Source: CAZFOB01 sp964520325 (lineage in GTDB: Bacteria > Actinomycetota > JAICYB01). From it: a stretch of 64,000 nucleotides of DNA. Positions within the stretch are counted from its first letter, which is position 1. Each line of letters begins with the position of its first letter. Position numbers and translations under genes: made by a program. Below the pieces are notes generated by a model that was given only the letters and a program-made list of their open reading frames with translations, did no database searches and had not been told where the DNA came from. This document shows positions 40,371-48,596 of this stretch, one piece after another. The stretch spans positions 252,030 through 316,029 of the forward strand of contig CAZFOB010000002.1 in assembly GCA_964520325.1 (NCBI GenBank). The letters are read 5' to 3'.

Positions 40371-42047
40371 TCATGGTGCACAGGGATCTCCGCTACCGGG
40401 AGCTGCCGCAACGAGTCGCGCCAGGCCGATGGCAACCGTGGTTGCCGCCGTCGCCACGACCAGCGCCCCGACGTCGGGGCCGAACCGCCACACCTGCGCC
40501 CACGGCGCGGCCCGGCCGACGACCCAGACCAGTGCGATCGCAGCGAGGACCCTCACCGCCAGTCCCACCAGGATCCGGCGACGCGTCGATGATCGGCGCC
40601 CAGCAGCGAGATCGATGACGCGCATGCCGGCGCCGGATGTGACCGCGACTAGGAGCACCCAGGTCATCGAGATGATCAAGTTCGTTCGATCGAGTGGCCG
40701 TGGCGACAGTGATTCGCCGGCTAGGTGGTCTTCGATGGCGCGACGGATGCGCGATGCGTTGCCGCCGGATGCCGACTGTGCGTTGGTCATCACAGCGATG
40801 GCGATGCCCTCACCCCGATCCCAGACGACATCGGCGCTGGCACCGATGGTCAGTCCGCCGTGCTCGATGCGGTCGCCGTCGATCCACCAGCCGAAGCCGT
40901 AGTCGTCTGGTGCGTCGAGGATCTCCTCGACGATCGGTCCCCCGGCCAGCAGAGCCGACAGATAGGCCTCCATGTCTTCAGCCGATGCGGCCACCCCGCC
41001 GAAGGGCCCGTGGCTCGGCGGGATCTCGGCGCGAGCCGGCATCGGGTTGCCCAGCCAGGATTGGTAGCCGGCCGACGCGACATCGCCGAGTCGATAGGCG
41101 CCGACCATCGCGTCGTCCAAGCCCAGCGGGCCGAAGACTTCGTCCTCGACGATCTCGGCGAAGCTTCGTCCGGTGGCGGCTTCGAGCACGGCACCGGCGA
41201 TGAGATAATTGGCGTTGGAGTATTGGAAGTCCCCGGCGGTGCGTGGCGCATCATCGGCGAGTTGTGCCGTGGCCTCGACCACCGAGGTATCGGCGCGGTA
41301 GCCGGCCAGTGGGATCCATCCGGTCGGACGCGTCGGGATGCCGCTGGTGTGGTGCAGCAGCTGTCGGGTGGTGAGATCCGCCGGCGTGCCGCCGAGATCG
41401 AGTTCGGGTGCGACTTCTCTGACCCGCGCGTCGAGGTCGATCCGATCGTCAACCGCAAGCGATGCCGCTGCCCAGCCGGTGAACGATTTCGACACCGAGC
41501 CGAGCAGGACCGGTGTGCGGATGGTCATGTCGCGATCTCCGGCCGTGCCGAAAGCTCGCACATATGGCTCGACCCCATCCCGGATGACGACCACAGATGC
41601 ACCGGGCACTCGCGGCATGGCGTCAATGATCACAGCGTCGAGCCCGGGGTCTCCTCCCGCCCCCCGGACAACGATGGTCGGCGTCGCGACCGAGCTCAAC
41701 GCGATCAGCACGACTACCCCACTCACCGCCACTGCACCGATGACGCGTGTGGCACGCAACCCGAACCACACCACGGCAGCCATTGAAGCTCCGAAGACGA
41801 AACTGAGCGCAGTCTCACCAACGTGCGATCCATCGGTGGCCATTGCCCCCCAACCGGCCAGCCATCCACCCACGAAGACGGCAACGGCGACCGACCACAC
41901 CGGCGCCCACTGCGCGACGGTGGCGGCGGCCAGCGCAACGAGAAGGGCGACCGGCACGAAACGCGGTGCATCGGCGAGGGCGAGCAGGACCCCGGCGGCG
42001 CCACCGATGAAGACGATGACGCCTGCCGGGATACCACGCTTGCCCAA
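40371..42047 (-). CDS. membrane-embedded beta-lactamase-family serine hydrolase
   Basis: A 558-residue protein with membrane helices at both ends around a class C beta-lactamase/PBP-like domain. The first about 125 residues hold four or five hydrophobic helices (PAGVIVFIGGAAGVLLAL, APVWSVAVAVFVGGWLAG, VIGAVAVSGVVVLIALS). The hydrolase domain (about 145-450) shows LGSVSKSFTGWAA (SxxK), FQYSNANYLIAGAV (YxN) and IEHGGLTIGA (HxG-type). Three more helices end the chain. The active site would face the outside if the helix count is right. It lies three bases after the SDR stop, so it is cotranscribed with it. The substrate could be a cell-wall peptide or an ester; unknown. Confidence 0.85.
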   Translation of the reverse strand: MGKRGIPAGVIVFIGGAAGVLLALADAPRFVPVALLVALAAATVAQWAPVWSVAVAVFVGGWLAGWGAMATDGSHVGETALSFVFGASMAAVVWFGLRATRVIGAVAVSGVVVLIALSSVATPTIVVRGAGGDPGLDAVIIDAMPRVPGASVVVIRDGVEPYVRAFGTAGDRDMTIRTPVLLGSVSKSFTGWAAASLAVDDRIDLDARVREVAPELDLGGTPADLTTRQLLHHTSGIPTRPTGWIPLAGYRADTSVVEATAQLADDAPRTAGDFQYSNANYLIAGAVLEAATGRSFAEIVEDEVFGPLGLDDAMVGAYRLGDVASAGYQSWLGNPMPARAEIPPSHGPFGGVAASAEDMEAYLSALLAGGPIVEEILDAPDDYGFGWWIDGDRIEHGGLTIGASADVVWDRGEGIAIAVMTNAQSASGGNASRIRRAIEDHLAGESLSPRPLDRTNLIISMTWVLLVAVTSGAGMRVIDLAAGRRSSTRRRILVGLAVRVLAAIALVWVVGRAAPWAQVWRFGPDVGALVVATAATTVAIGLARLVAAAPGSGDPCAP

Positions 42048-42050
42048 GGC

Positions 42051-43004
42051 TTAGCCCGAGAGGGCCTGGATCATGATCTTGTTCATGTCGGCCATGTTGG
42101 TGCCATCGGACGGGAAACGGTCGCCGCCGGGATGCATCCCGTCGAGTGTCTTAACGAGGTCGGCCACATTCCACCGCGCCTTGTTGTCGGAGATCTCACC
42201 GAGCTGCCAGCCGGTGTAGATGGCAACCTGTCCGCCGAACACATGGAACACAGTGCCGGTGTACGGGCAGTCGGCCGTCGACAGATAGGCCACCAGCGGC
42301 GAGATGTTGCCGGGCGACCAGACATCGAAGGCGTCCGGGTCGTCAGGCGCCTTGACCATCTGGTCCATGCCCGGGGTCTGAAGGGTCAGACGCGTGCGGG
42401 CCACTGGCGCGATGGCGTTGGCGCGCACACCGTAGCGCTGGAGCTCGCGGGCCACGATCATGGTGAAGCTGGCGATGCCGGCCTTGGCTGCGCCGTAGTT
42501 GGTCTGTCCGGGATTGCCGAGCAATCCAGCACCAGATGAGGTCGACACGATGGCGGCGTTGATGTCCTTGCCGTCTTTCTGCTGCTGGCGCCAGTACTGC
42601 GCGGCGAACTTCGTCGGGGCCCAGTGGCCCTTGAGGTGCACGTTGATGACGGCGTCCCACTCGTCTTCTTCCATATTGAAGACCACTCGGTCGCGCAGGA
42701 TGCCGGCGTTGTTGACGAGGATGTCGAGCCCGCCGAACTCATCGACGGCTTGCGTGATGAGGTTCGATGCGCCCGTCGTCGTGGCGACGTCGTCGCCGTT
42801 AACCGTGGCTTCGCCCCCGCCGGCTCGGATCTCTTCGACAACTTCTTGGGCAGGCGTCTTGTCGGCGCCGCCTCCCGCCGTGTCGCCGCCGAGGTCGTTG
42901 ACGACGACCTTGGCGCCCTGTGCGGCGAATAACAGCGCGTGTTCACGTCCAAGGCCGCGACCGGCACCGGTGATAACGGCAACGCGTCCGTCGAGTGTTC
43001 CCAT
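42051..43004 (-). CDS. MFE-2-type short-chain dehydrogenase (Hsd4A-like), copy 1
   Basis: A 317-residue SDR of the peroxisomal multifunctional-enzyme-2 type, oxidising 3-hydroxyacyl-CoA (or a 17-hydroxysteroid) with NAD. VAVITGAGRGLGREHALLFA is the cofactor loop, VVVNDLGGDTAGGGADKT the NAD-specific strand with Asp, LVNNAGILRD the NAG motif, and STSSGAGLLGNPGQTNYGAA the catalytic Ser and YxxxK-like Tyr (NYGAAKAG). The mycobacterial homologue Hsd4A serves cholesterol side-chain beta-oxidation; here the function is by analogy. The ATG at 43004 has a GGAGG site. It is divergent from the acyl-CoA dehydrogenase, sharing site B. A paralogue is at 52099-53016. Confidence 0.9.
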   Translation of the reverse strand: MGTLDGRVAVITGAGRGLGREHALLFAAQGAKVVVNDLGGDTAGGGADKTPAQEVVEEIRAGGGEATVNGDDVATTTGASNLITQAVDEFGGLDILVNNAGILRDRVVFNMEEDEWDAVINVHLKGHWAPTKFAAQYWRQQQKDGKDINAAIVSTSSGAGLLGNPGQTNYGAAKAGIASFTMIVARELQRYGVRANAIAPVARTRLTLQTPGMDQMVKAPDDPDAFDVWSPGNISPLVAYLSTADCPYTGTVFHVFGGQVAIYTGWQLGEISDNKARWNVADLVKTLDGMHPGGDRFPSDGTNMADMNKIMIQALSG

Positions 43005-43032
43005 GTGTCTTCCTCCTTGTCGTTGCCGCTCA

Positions 43033-43062
43033 TTGACAAACAAACAGTCCTGACTCTAACTT
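43033..43062 (+). promoter_or_regulatory. promoter with operator-like site B (SDR/ACAD divergent region)
   Basis: A well-formed plus-strand promoter: consensus TTGACA at 43033-43038, an 18-base spacer, and TAACTT at 43057-43062. The ACAD start is at 43084. Embedded in the spacer is ACAAACAGTCCTGACT (43040-43055), which shares the AGTCC-N-GACT core with site D and nearly all of site A. The SDR gene starts the other way at 43004. A repressor bound here would block the plus-strand promoter directly. Confidence 0.65.
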
Positions 43063-43083
43063 GCGTGTGGACGACTCCGCGAC

Positions 43084-44334
43084 ATGACCGAACTCGATCT
43101 CGAGACTTTCGCCGCCGAAGCACGCGACTGGCTGTCCGGCCAGCTCGAACCTCGCGTTGAGAAAAGCGTCGACGACATCGTGTGGGGCCAAGGCTCGGAC
43201 TCCGTAGCGTTGTTCTCGACGCTGTTGCAGGATGAGGAACGTCAACTCATCGAGAACGGGCTGGCCTGGCAGCGCGCGAAGTACGCGGCAGGCTACGGTG
43301 ACATCTCCTGGCCGGAGGAGGACGGAGGCCGCGGTCTGCCCGACACTTTCGAGGCAGCGTTCCGTCGAGAAGAGGCGCGGTTCCAGACGCCGCCGATGCA
43401 CGAAGCGCACGGCATCACGTGGGGTCTCATCGGAAACACCATCCGCGTGTGCGGCACGGCTTCGCAGAAACAGCGCTTCCTCGTGCCGCTGCGATCCGGC
43501 GAAGTGCTGTGGTGCCAGTTGTTCAGCGAGCCAGGTGCCGGATCGGACCTGGCCGGCGTGTCGATGAAGGCCGAACGCGCCGATGACGGCTGGGTGCTCA
43601 ACGGACAGAAGGTGTGGACGTCGGGGGCCCAGTACGCCGGTTGGGGCTACGTGGTGTGCCGCACCGACCCCGGCGCGCCGAAGCACAAAGGACTGACGTG
43701 TTTCCTGGTCCCGATGGACGTACTCGGTGTCGAAGCGCGACCGTTGCGGCAGATGACGGGCGGGTCGTCGTTCAACGAGGTGTTCTTCACCGACGTCGTC
43801 ATCGGCGACGACTTGCGCATCGGCGATGTCGGCGGCGGCTGGGGTGTGGTGCTGACCACACTCGGCTTCGAGCGCGGCGTGGCCGGCAGCGCCGCAGGCG
43901 TGGACCAACGGTTCTTCCTGCTGAAGGAGCTAGCCACTCGTCGCGGGACGGTTTCTGATCCGCGGGTGCGCCAGGCGCTGGCGAAGGCTTACATCAGCCA
44001 GCGGCTGCTATCGCTCCACGGAGCCCGCGTCAGGGCGGTGAGCAAGGCCGGCGGCGTGCCCGGTCCGGAAGGATCGCTCGGGAAGCTCGCGTGGACCGAA
44101 GGCATGCGCACGATGGACGAGGTAGCCACCGAGGTGGTGGGGGCCGGCCTGCTGGCCGACACGGATGAGTTCGGGACCTACGCGTGGACCGAACATATCC
44201 TCGGCACCTGCGGCTACCGCATCGCCGCCGGGTCGGATGAGATCCAGCGGAACATAATCGGTGAGATGGTGCTCGGTCTTCCCCGGGAGCCGCGGGTCGA
44301 CAAAGGCATCCCCTTCAGCGACATCCCACGCTAA
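43084..44334 (+). CDS. acyl-CoA dehydrogenase (steroid/side-chain type), copy 1
   Basis: A 416-residue flavoprotein of the subgroup found in mycobacterial steroid-degradation clusters, which often work as heteromeric pairs. It shows CQLFSEPGAGSDLAGVSMKA, VLNGQKVWTSGAQYAGWGYV and the C-terminal IAAGSDEIQRNIIGEMVLGL with PREPR. In the latter, the position of EGTSE in most family members is replaced by AGSDE. The longer-than-usual central region and PGPEGSLGKL are features of this subgroup, shared with the copy at 54857. ATG 43084 lies just after promoter/site B. Catalytic Glu not assigned. Probably acts on a bulky acyl-CoA; substrate inferred only by class. Confidence 0.88.
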   Translation: MTELDLETFAAEARDWLSGQLEPRVEKSVDDIVWGQGSDSVALFSTLLQDEERQLIENGLAWQRAKYAAGYGDISWPEEDGGRGLPDTFEAAFRREEARFQTPPMHEAHGITWGLIGNTIRVCGTASQKQRFLVPLRSGEVLWCQLFSEPGAGSDLAGVSMKAERADDGWVLNGQKVWTSGAQYAGWGYVVCRTDPGAPKHKGLTCFLVPMDVLGVEARPLRQMTGGSSFNEVFFTDVVIGDDLRIGDVGGGWGVVLTTLGFERGVAGSAAGVDQRFFLLKELATRRGTVSDPRVRQALAKAYISQRLLSLHGARVRAVSKAGGVPGPEGSLGKLAWTEGMRTMDEVATEVVGAGLLADTDEFGTYAWTEHILGTCGYRIAAGSDEIQRNIIGEMVLGLPREPRVDKGIPFSDIPR

Positions 44335-44470
44335 AGCTTAGAAGAACGCTTCGAGGCCTTCGAACATCGGGAAGTGTTTGGTCACCAAACAGACGGAGCT
44401 ACGCATCGAGTCCTCCGGAGCGGAGATGTTAAGCCGCTTACCAACGATCCGAATAGCGTTCCGGCACCGT

Positions 44471-44551
44471 GACATCGGGCAGCCCCGATACCACCGTGCC
44501 CGAGCCTCTTGCACCGCTTCTTGACATCGGGCAGCCCCGATACCACCGTGC
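44471..44551. repeat. two 29-base direct repeats, each with an inverted repeat
   Basis: Perfect copies at 44471-44499 and 44523-44551, 23 bases apart. Each begins GACATCGGGCAGCCCCGAT and contains the hairpin ATCGGG-CAGC-CCCGAT. Only two copies exist here, and no cas gene is present, so they are not called a CRISPR array. They may be tandem transcription-end hairpins of the island or remnants of a mobile repeat. Confidence 0.85.
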
Positions 44552-44910
44552 AGCGCAGGTGAAGCCAGGCCATTGGTCACCTAGCCTAGCTGTCAGATGA
44601 CTTGCACCCTTCCCCACTCCGCCGTTCACAGGCCGAGGGAGCGCCTCGCAAGCCGGAGAGCGCTGAGATAAGAATCGTTCCATGACTCCGACTTCCAGCC
44701 GAAGATTGCATTTCGCGCTCGGTAGGCCGTTCCCATCCCCAGGATCAAGGCTGTGAGTACGGAGCACACGTCTCGTGAGCCGGTGTAGACGGCGCCCCAC
44801 GTCACCCCAGGGGTAGATGGAGCTCCGGGGGCTTCGAGACTCACGCTTTGGGACACGCCGTACGTTTTCCCATGAGCAACCGCTGAGAACAACCCATAGA
44901 TCGCGCCGCC

Positions 44911-44970
44911 TAGCCCTCGGTTGCCCTCGGTTGCCCTCGGTTGCCCTCGGTTGCCCTCGGCTGCCCCCGG
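44911..44970. repeat. 10-base tandem repeat next to pgl
   Basis: Four perfect copies of TTGCCCTCGG at 44921-44960, with one imperfect copy on each side (TAGCCCTCGG and CTGCCCCCGG). The array ends one base before the pgl stop codon region. It is a short minisatellite likely to vary in copy number by slippage. Confidence 0.95.
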
Positions 44971-44971
44971 G

Positions 44972-45658
44972 TCACAACAGCGCCGCGGCGAGGCGATCGA
45001 CGAGAACGACCACGTTGCGTGCCTGCAGACGCGCGGCCGGCATGGCCTGATCCCCGTCCAGGACTCGCTTGAGTGCCTCGGCCTTCTCCGACCCGATGAC
45101 GATGAAGACCACGAGCCGGGCGGCGTCGATCACCGGGTACGTGAGCGTCATGCGCGCGAACCCGTCGTGCTTCTTCGTGATCGCGACCGAAGTGTCGGTG
45201 ACGTCGAGCACGGGGTCGTCCGGTTTGAGCGAAGCGGTGTGTCCATCCGGACCAAGACCCAGATGAAGAAGGTCGATGCGCGGCGGACGACCACAGACGG
45301 ACACGAGCTCATCGGCACAGCGTTGCGCTCCGCGCTCCAGACTCGAAGCGTCCACGGGCATCGGATGAAACGTCGCGGCATCCACCCAGCCGGGGAGATC
45401 GCGTTCGATAAGCGTGCGGTTACGGTCGTTCGAACCTTCCTCGGCCGCGCGTTCGTCGGTCTGGAACAGGTGGGTGTTCGGCGGCATCTCCACCGTCGCG
45501 AGGTGCATGAAGACGTCGGTCGGAGTGGGACGGCTCAGCGCGACCGATGCACGGCCACGCTCGGACGACGCCAGACGGAGCTGCTCTTCGAAGATCTCTA
45601 CCGCGCGTGCACCGAGGTCATCTATCGTGGAGAACGCCTCGACCTCAGGTCGAAACAT
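44972..45658 (-). CDS. pgl: 6-phosphogluconolactonase
   Basis: A 228-residue enzyme of the NagB/DevB type that hydrolyses 6-phosphogluconolactone in the oxidative pentose phosphate pathway. Motifs include VALSRPTPTDVFMHLA (phosphate site; Ser-x-x-Pro replaces the usual GGSTP), IDLLHLGLGPDGHTASL (the family signature GMGxDGHTASLFP) and ITKKHDGFARMTLTYPVI. ATG 45658 overlaps the zwf stop by 14 bases, so the two are coupled. The C-terminus LVDRLAAALL ends beside a 10-base tandem repeat. The weaker N-terminal loop is the only oddity. Confidence 0.9.
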   Translation of the reverse strand: MFRPEVEAFSTIDDLGARAVEIFEEQLRLASSERGRASVALSRPTPTDVFMHLATVEMPPNTHLFQTDERAAEEGSNDRNRTLIERDLPGWVDAATFHPMPVDASSLERGAQRCADELVSVCGRPPRIDLLHLGLGPDGHTASLKPDDPVLDVTDTSVAITKKHDGFARMTLTYPVIDAARLVVFIVIGSEKAEALKRVLDGDQAMPAARLQARNVVVLVDRLAAALL

Positions 45659-47030
45659 CGTGCCAGCCCTCGTCGGGCAGGGTGTCGGCGTCCTTCGGCC
45701 CCCAGCTGCCCGGTTCGTACGGTATGACGGACGGCGGAGCCGCCAGAACGGGATCGACGACCCGCCACGCTTCCTCGATCGCATCAGAGCGCGCGAACAG
45801 TGTCGGATCTCCTTCGAGCGCGTCGCCGAGCAGCCGTTCGTAGGCGGTCTCTTCGAGCGCCTCGCGATGCTCGTCGTAGGCGTAGTCGAGCTCGACCGGA
45901 GCACTCACGAGCTCGTCGCCCGGCTGCTTGATCTGGACTGCGAGCGACAAGCCCTCCCGCGGCTTCAGCCGGAAGCAGAAGTGGTTCGGATGCGGAAGTG
46001 ATCGGTCCTGCTTGCGGAACAGCGGACGCGGTGGCCTCTGGAACTCGACGAGCACCTGCGTCGATGTCGTGGCGAGGCTCTTGCCTGCCCGAAGGTAGAA
46101 CGGCACACCAGACCATCGCCAGTTGTCGATATACATGCGCATCGCGACGTAGGTCTCGACCTCCGAATCACCGGACACGCCCTTCTCGTCCCGGTAACCC
46201 GCGTACTGACCGCGCACGACGTCGCCTGGGTCGATCGATCTCGTCGCCCGCAGCACCTTCACTTTCTCATCACGGATCGCATCCGCGTGAGGAGCCGCCG
46301 GCGGCTCCATCGCAACGAGGGCGGCGAGCTCGAAGAGATGGTTCTGGACAACGTCACGTAGCGCTCCCACTTCTTCGTAGAAGCTTCCCCGGCTGAACAC
46401 ACCGAAGTCCTCTGCCAAAGTGATCTGCACGTTGCTGATGTAGTGCCTGTTCCACATCGGTTCGAGGATGAGGTTGTCGAAACGGAAGACGAGCAGATCG
46501 AGCACAGACTCCTTGCCCATGAAGTGATCGATCCGGAACACCGAATCCTCGGCGAACGCGCCGAGGACGCACTCGTTCAGCTTGCGAGCCGATCGGAGGT
46601 CCCGTCCGAAGGGCTTCTCGACCACGACACGTCCATCGGTGTTCATACCGGCCGACACCAGACCGTTGATCACGCTCTCGAAAACGCTCGGCGGCACGGC
46701 GAGATACGCCAGCGGACGCTTCGCATCGCCGATCTTCTGCTTCAGGCGACGGTACATCTCCGGAGCGTCGTACTCGCCCCGAACGTAACTGAGCTTGGGC
46801 GCGAGGCGTTCCCACACAGCTTCGTCGAGGCCGTCTGGAGCGAACTCCTCCATCCCCTTGCGTGCGTTGCTGCGGAACTCGTCGTCGTCCCAGTCGGAGC
46901 GCGCGACGCCGATAACCCGGATCCCGAGGCGACCGTTGCGCTCGAGCTCATGGATCGCGGGGTAGAGCGATCGCTTCGCAAGATCACCGGTGGCGCCGAA
47001 CAGGATCAGCACGTCGCTCGGTCCGGCCAT
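45645..47030 (-). CDS. zwf: glucose-6-phosphate dehydrogenase
   Basis: A 461-residue enzyme that oxidises glucose 6-phosphate with NAD(P). The Rossmann loop LILFGATGDLAKRSLYPAI (GASGDLAxR type) is at the N-terminus. The substrate signature reads FRIDHFMGKESVLDLLVFRF (the usual RIDHYLGK; Lys and His present). VVVEKPFGRDLRSA is the other substrate segment. ATG 47030 begins 4 bases after the gnd stop. The order gnd-zwf-pgl gives a complete oxidative pentose phosphate operon, supplying NADPH, which could serve the P450 and biosynthetic genes nearby; that link is speculation. Confidence 0.95.
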   Translation of the reverse strand: MAGPSDVLILFGATGDLAKRSLYPAIHELERNGRLGIRVIGVARSDWDDDEFRSNARKGMEEFAPDGLDEAVWERLAPKLSYVRGEYDAPEMYRRLKQKIGDAKRPLAYLAVPPSVFESVINGLVSAGMNTDGRVVVEKPFGRDLRSARKLNECVLGAFAEDSVFRIDHFMGKESVLDLLVFRFDNLILEPMWNRHYISNVQITLAEDFGVFSRGSFYEEVGALRDVVQNHLFELAALVAMEPPAAPHADAIRDEKVKVLRATRSIDPGDVVRGQYAGYRDEKGVSGDSEVETYVAMRMYIDNWRWSGVPFYLRAGKSLATTSTQVLVEFQRPPRPLFRKQDRSLPHPNHFCFRLKPREGLSLAVQIKQPGDELVSAPVELDYAYDEHREALEETAYERLLGDALEGDPTLFARSDAIEEAWRVVDPVLAAPPSVIPYEPGSWGPKDADTLPDEGWHDVST

Positions 47031-47034
47031 CACG

Positions 47035-47937
47035 TCAGCTTGGGTCCGTCTGGCTTGGGGCTGGCCTGGGGGCGTCCTTGATCGCGTGGCCACCAAATCC
47101 TTTCCGCAGTGCGGCGACAACGCGCATCGCGAGCGAATCGTCCTTCTGCGACACGAAGCGTGCGTAGAGCGCAGCCGTGATCGCCGGCGATGCAACGCCG
47201 AGACGCACGGCCTCCTGCACCGTCCAGCGTCCTTCTCCCGAGTCTTCCGCGTACCCGCGCACGTCCGTCAGCTCGGGGTCGGCCTCGAGCGCAGTGACGA
47301 GAAGCTCGAGCAACCACGAACGCACGACACTCCCCTGCTGCCACGCCGTCAGAGCACCGGGGACGTCGATGCCGAGCTCGGAGCTGCGCAGGATCTCGTA
47401 GCCCTCGGCGAAGGACTGCATCAGCCCGTACTCGATGCCGTTGTGCACCATCTTCGTGAAGTGGCCGGAGCCGGTCGGCCCGACGTGCGCGAATCCGCCC
47501 TCAGGCGGCGCGAGCGCGTCGAAGACCGGTTGCAGGCGCGCGACGTCATCGGCGGCACCACCGACCATGAGGCAGTAGCCGTTCTGGCGTCCCCACACGC
47601 CGCCGCTCACACCGGCATCGATGAACGCGATCCGCTTGTCTTCGAGGAGCGCTGCGCGGCGGATCGAGTCGCGGTAGTTCGAGTTGCCTCCGTCCACCAC
47701 GAGATCGCCCGGCTCGAAGAGGTCCGCGAGCGTGACGAGCGTCTCCTCGGTGGCCTCTCCGGCCGGCACCATCGACCACGCCACCCGCGGTGGTGGCAGA
47801 GCCGCGGCGAGCTCTTCGAGGGTGTCGACGTCGGACGGACGACTGCGCGAGTACCCGACGACGTCGTGGCCGTGTTCGCGCAAGCGGACGACCATATTCG
47901 CGCCCATGCGCCCGAGCCCGATCATGCCGATCTTCAT
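47035..47937 (-). CDS. gnd: 6-phosphogluconate dehydrogenase, decarboxylating (short form)
   Basis: A 300-residue NAD(P)-dependent decarboxylating dehydrogenase giving ribulose 5-phosphate. The cofactor loop is MIGLGRMGANMVVRLREHG, and the substrate signatures are VDGGNSNYRDSIRRAA, FIDAGVSGGVWGRQNGYCLM, and GHFTKMVHNGIEYGLMQSFAEGYE with the catalytic Lys. This is the short (about 300 residues) GndA/YqeC type common in Gram-positives rather than the 470-residue form. A bidirectional-looking terminator hairpin (47971-47998) separates it from the CsbD-like gene upstream, so a promoter for gnd-zwf-pgl should lie in about 47938-47970. Confidence 0.95.
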   Translation of the reverse strand: MKIGMIGLGRMGANMVVRLREHGHDVVGYSRSRPSDVDTLEELAAALPPPRVAWSMVPAGEATEETLVTLADLFEPGDLVVDGGNSNYRDSIRRAALLEDKRIAFIDAGVSGGVWGRQNGYCLMVGGAADDVARLQPVFDALAPPEGGFAHVGPTGSGHFTKMVHNGIEYGLMQSFAEGYEILRSSELGIDVPGALTAWQQGSVVRSWLLELLVTALEADPELTDVRGYAEDSGEGRWTVQEAVRLGVASPAITAALYARFVSQKDDSLAMRVVAALRKGFGGHAIKDAPRPAPSQTDPS

Positions 47938-47970
47938 CCGGGCTTCATCGTGTCAGAAGGTACGAACCCC

Positions 47971-47998
47971 ACGAGGCCCCTCCGAAGAGGGGCCTCGT
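47971..47998 (-). terminator. strong perfect hairpin between CsbD-like gene and gnd
   Basis: A 12-pair perfect stem, ACGAGGCCCCTC paired with GAGGGGCCTCGT around a CGAA loop. No U-tract follows on the minus strand (GGGGTTCG), but stem strength and its place 31 bases after the CsbD-like stop codon support a termination role. Confidence 0.75.
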
Positions 47999-48029
47999 AT
48001 GGACCCTGTGATGGCTCGAAGAGTGATGA

Positions 48030-48518
48030 CTACTTGCGCAGTTGGTCGGACGCTTCGCGGTGCAGGTCGGCCTTCTCGCGGTGCGCGGCCGCTTTGACCT
48101 CGTGCTTGGCAGCCTGGCCTTCGTCCTTGCCGCGCTCCTTCTGCTCCTTGCCCTCGTTCTTGAGGTCGTCGGAGCCGGTGACCGCGCCTGCGGCCTGCTT
48201 CACTGCGCCCTTGACGGTCTCCGCCGCGGCCCGGCCGGCCGATGCGTCGTTGCCGGGCGCCTTGTCGTTGCTCTGCTTGTCCTTGCTCTGGTACGCGCGC
48301 TCTTTGGTGTCATGCGCGCGAGCCTCAGCCTGACGTCCAGCCGCTTTGAGCTCTTCTCCGACGGCGCTCAGGCGCTCGTTCGCCGACTTCTCGAGCTGTC
48401 GCCCGGAATCACGCAGCCGCTTACGGCCGGTGACCGTTCCGACGAACTCAAGCGTCAATCCAACGCTTTTCTCACCGAACGCCCTGCTTACCTGTGACGC
48501 TTCGCGTACACCGATCAT
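48030..48518 (-). CDS. CsbD-like stress protein
   Basis: A 162-residue, highly charged, largely disordered or helical protein. The C-terminal half matches CsbD/YjbJ repeats: KGAVKQAAGAVTGSDDLKNE and GKEQKERGKDEGQ. CsbD proteins are induced in general stress in Bacillus and others, with no known activity. The N-terminal half, GRKRLRDSGRQLEKSANERL, is a Lys/Glu/Arg-rich helix. An AGGAGGAACTG site precedes the ATG at 48518. It is a single gene flanked upstream by the MFS gene (79 bases away) and downstream by the terminator hairpin. Confidence 0.85.
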   Translation of the reverse strand: MIGVREASQVSRAFGEKSVGLTLEFVGTVTGRKRLRDSGRQLEKSANERLSAVGEELKAAGRQAEARAHDTKERAYQSKDKQSNDKAPGNDASAGRAAAETVKGAVKQAAGAVTGSDDLKNEGKEQKERGKDEGQAAKHEVKAAAHREKADLHREASDQLRK

Positions 48519-48596
48519 CAGTTCCTCCTTCTTGGGATGCTTGCTGAATACCCAGTAGCAAGCACTCGGAAACCGCAGGTCGATGAGGGGAAGCGG

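Larger units (their letters stand above)
44335..44971. other. 637-base gene-free gap with repeats
   Basis: No convincing gene is present between the convergent acyl-CoA dehydrogenase and pgl genes. The gap holds two copies of a 29-base repeat with a stem-loop, a run of 10-base tandem repeats at its right end, and several short frames without ribosome sites or family signature. It also marks the right edge of the island that begins near 20.4 kb. Confidence 0.7.

Noticed and set aside
44471..44551. Possible CRISPR array (29-base repeats, 23-base spacer)
   Set aside because: Only two repeats, a spacer shorter than usual, no cas genes and no leader; treated as a simple repeat pair.
44626..44892. 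88-codon minus-strand frame in the gap
   Set aside because: No ribosome site, no recognisable domain and repeat-rich surroundings.
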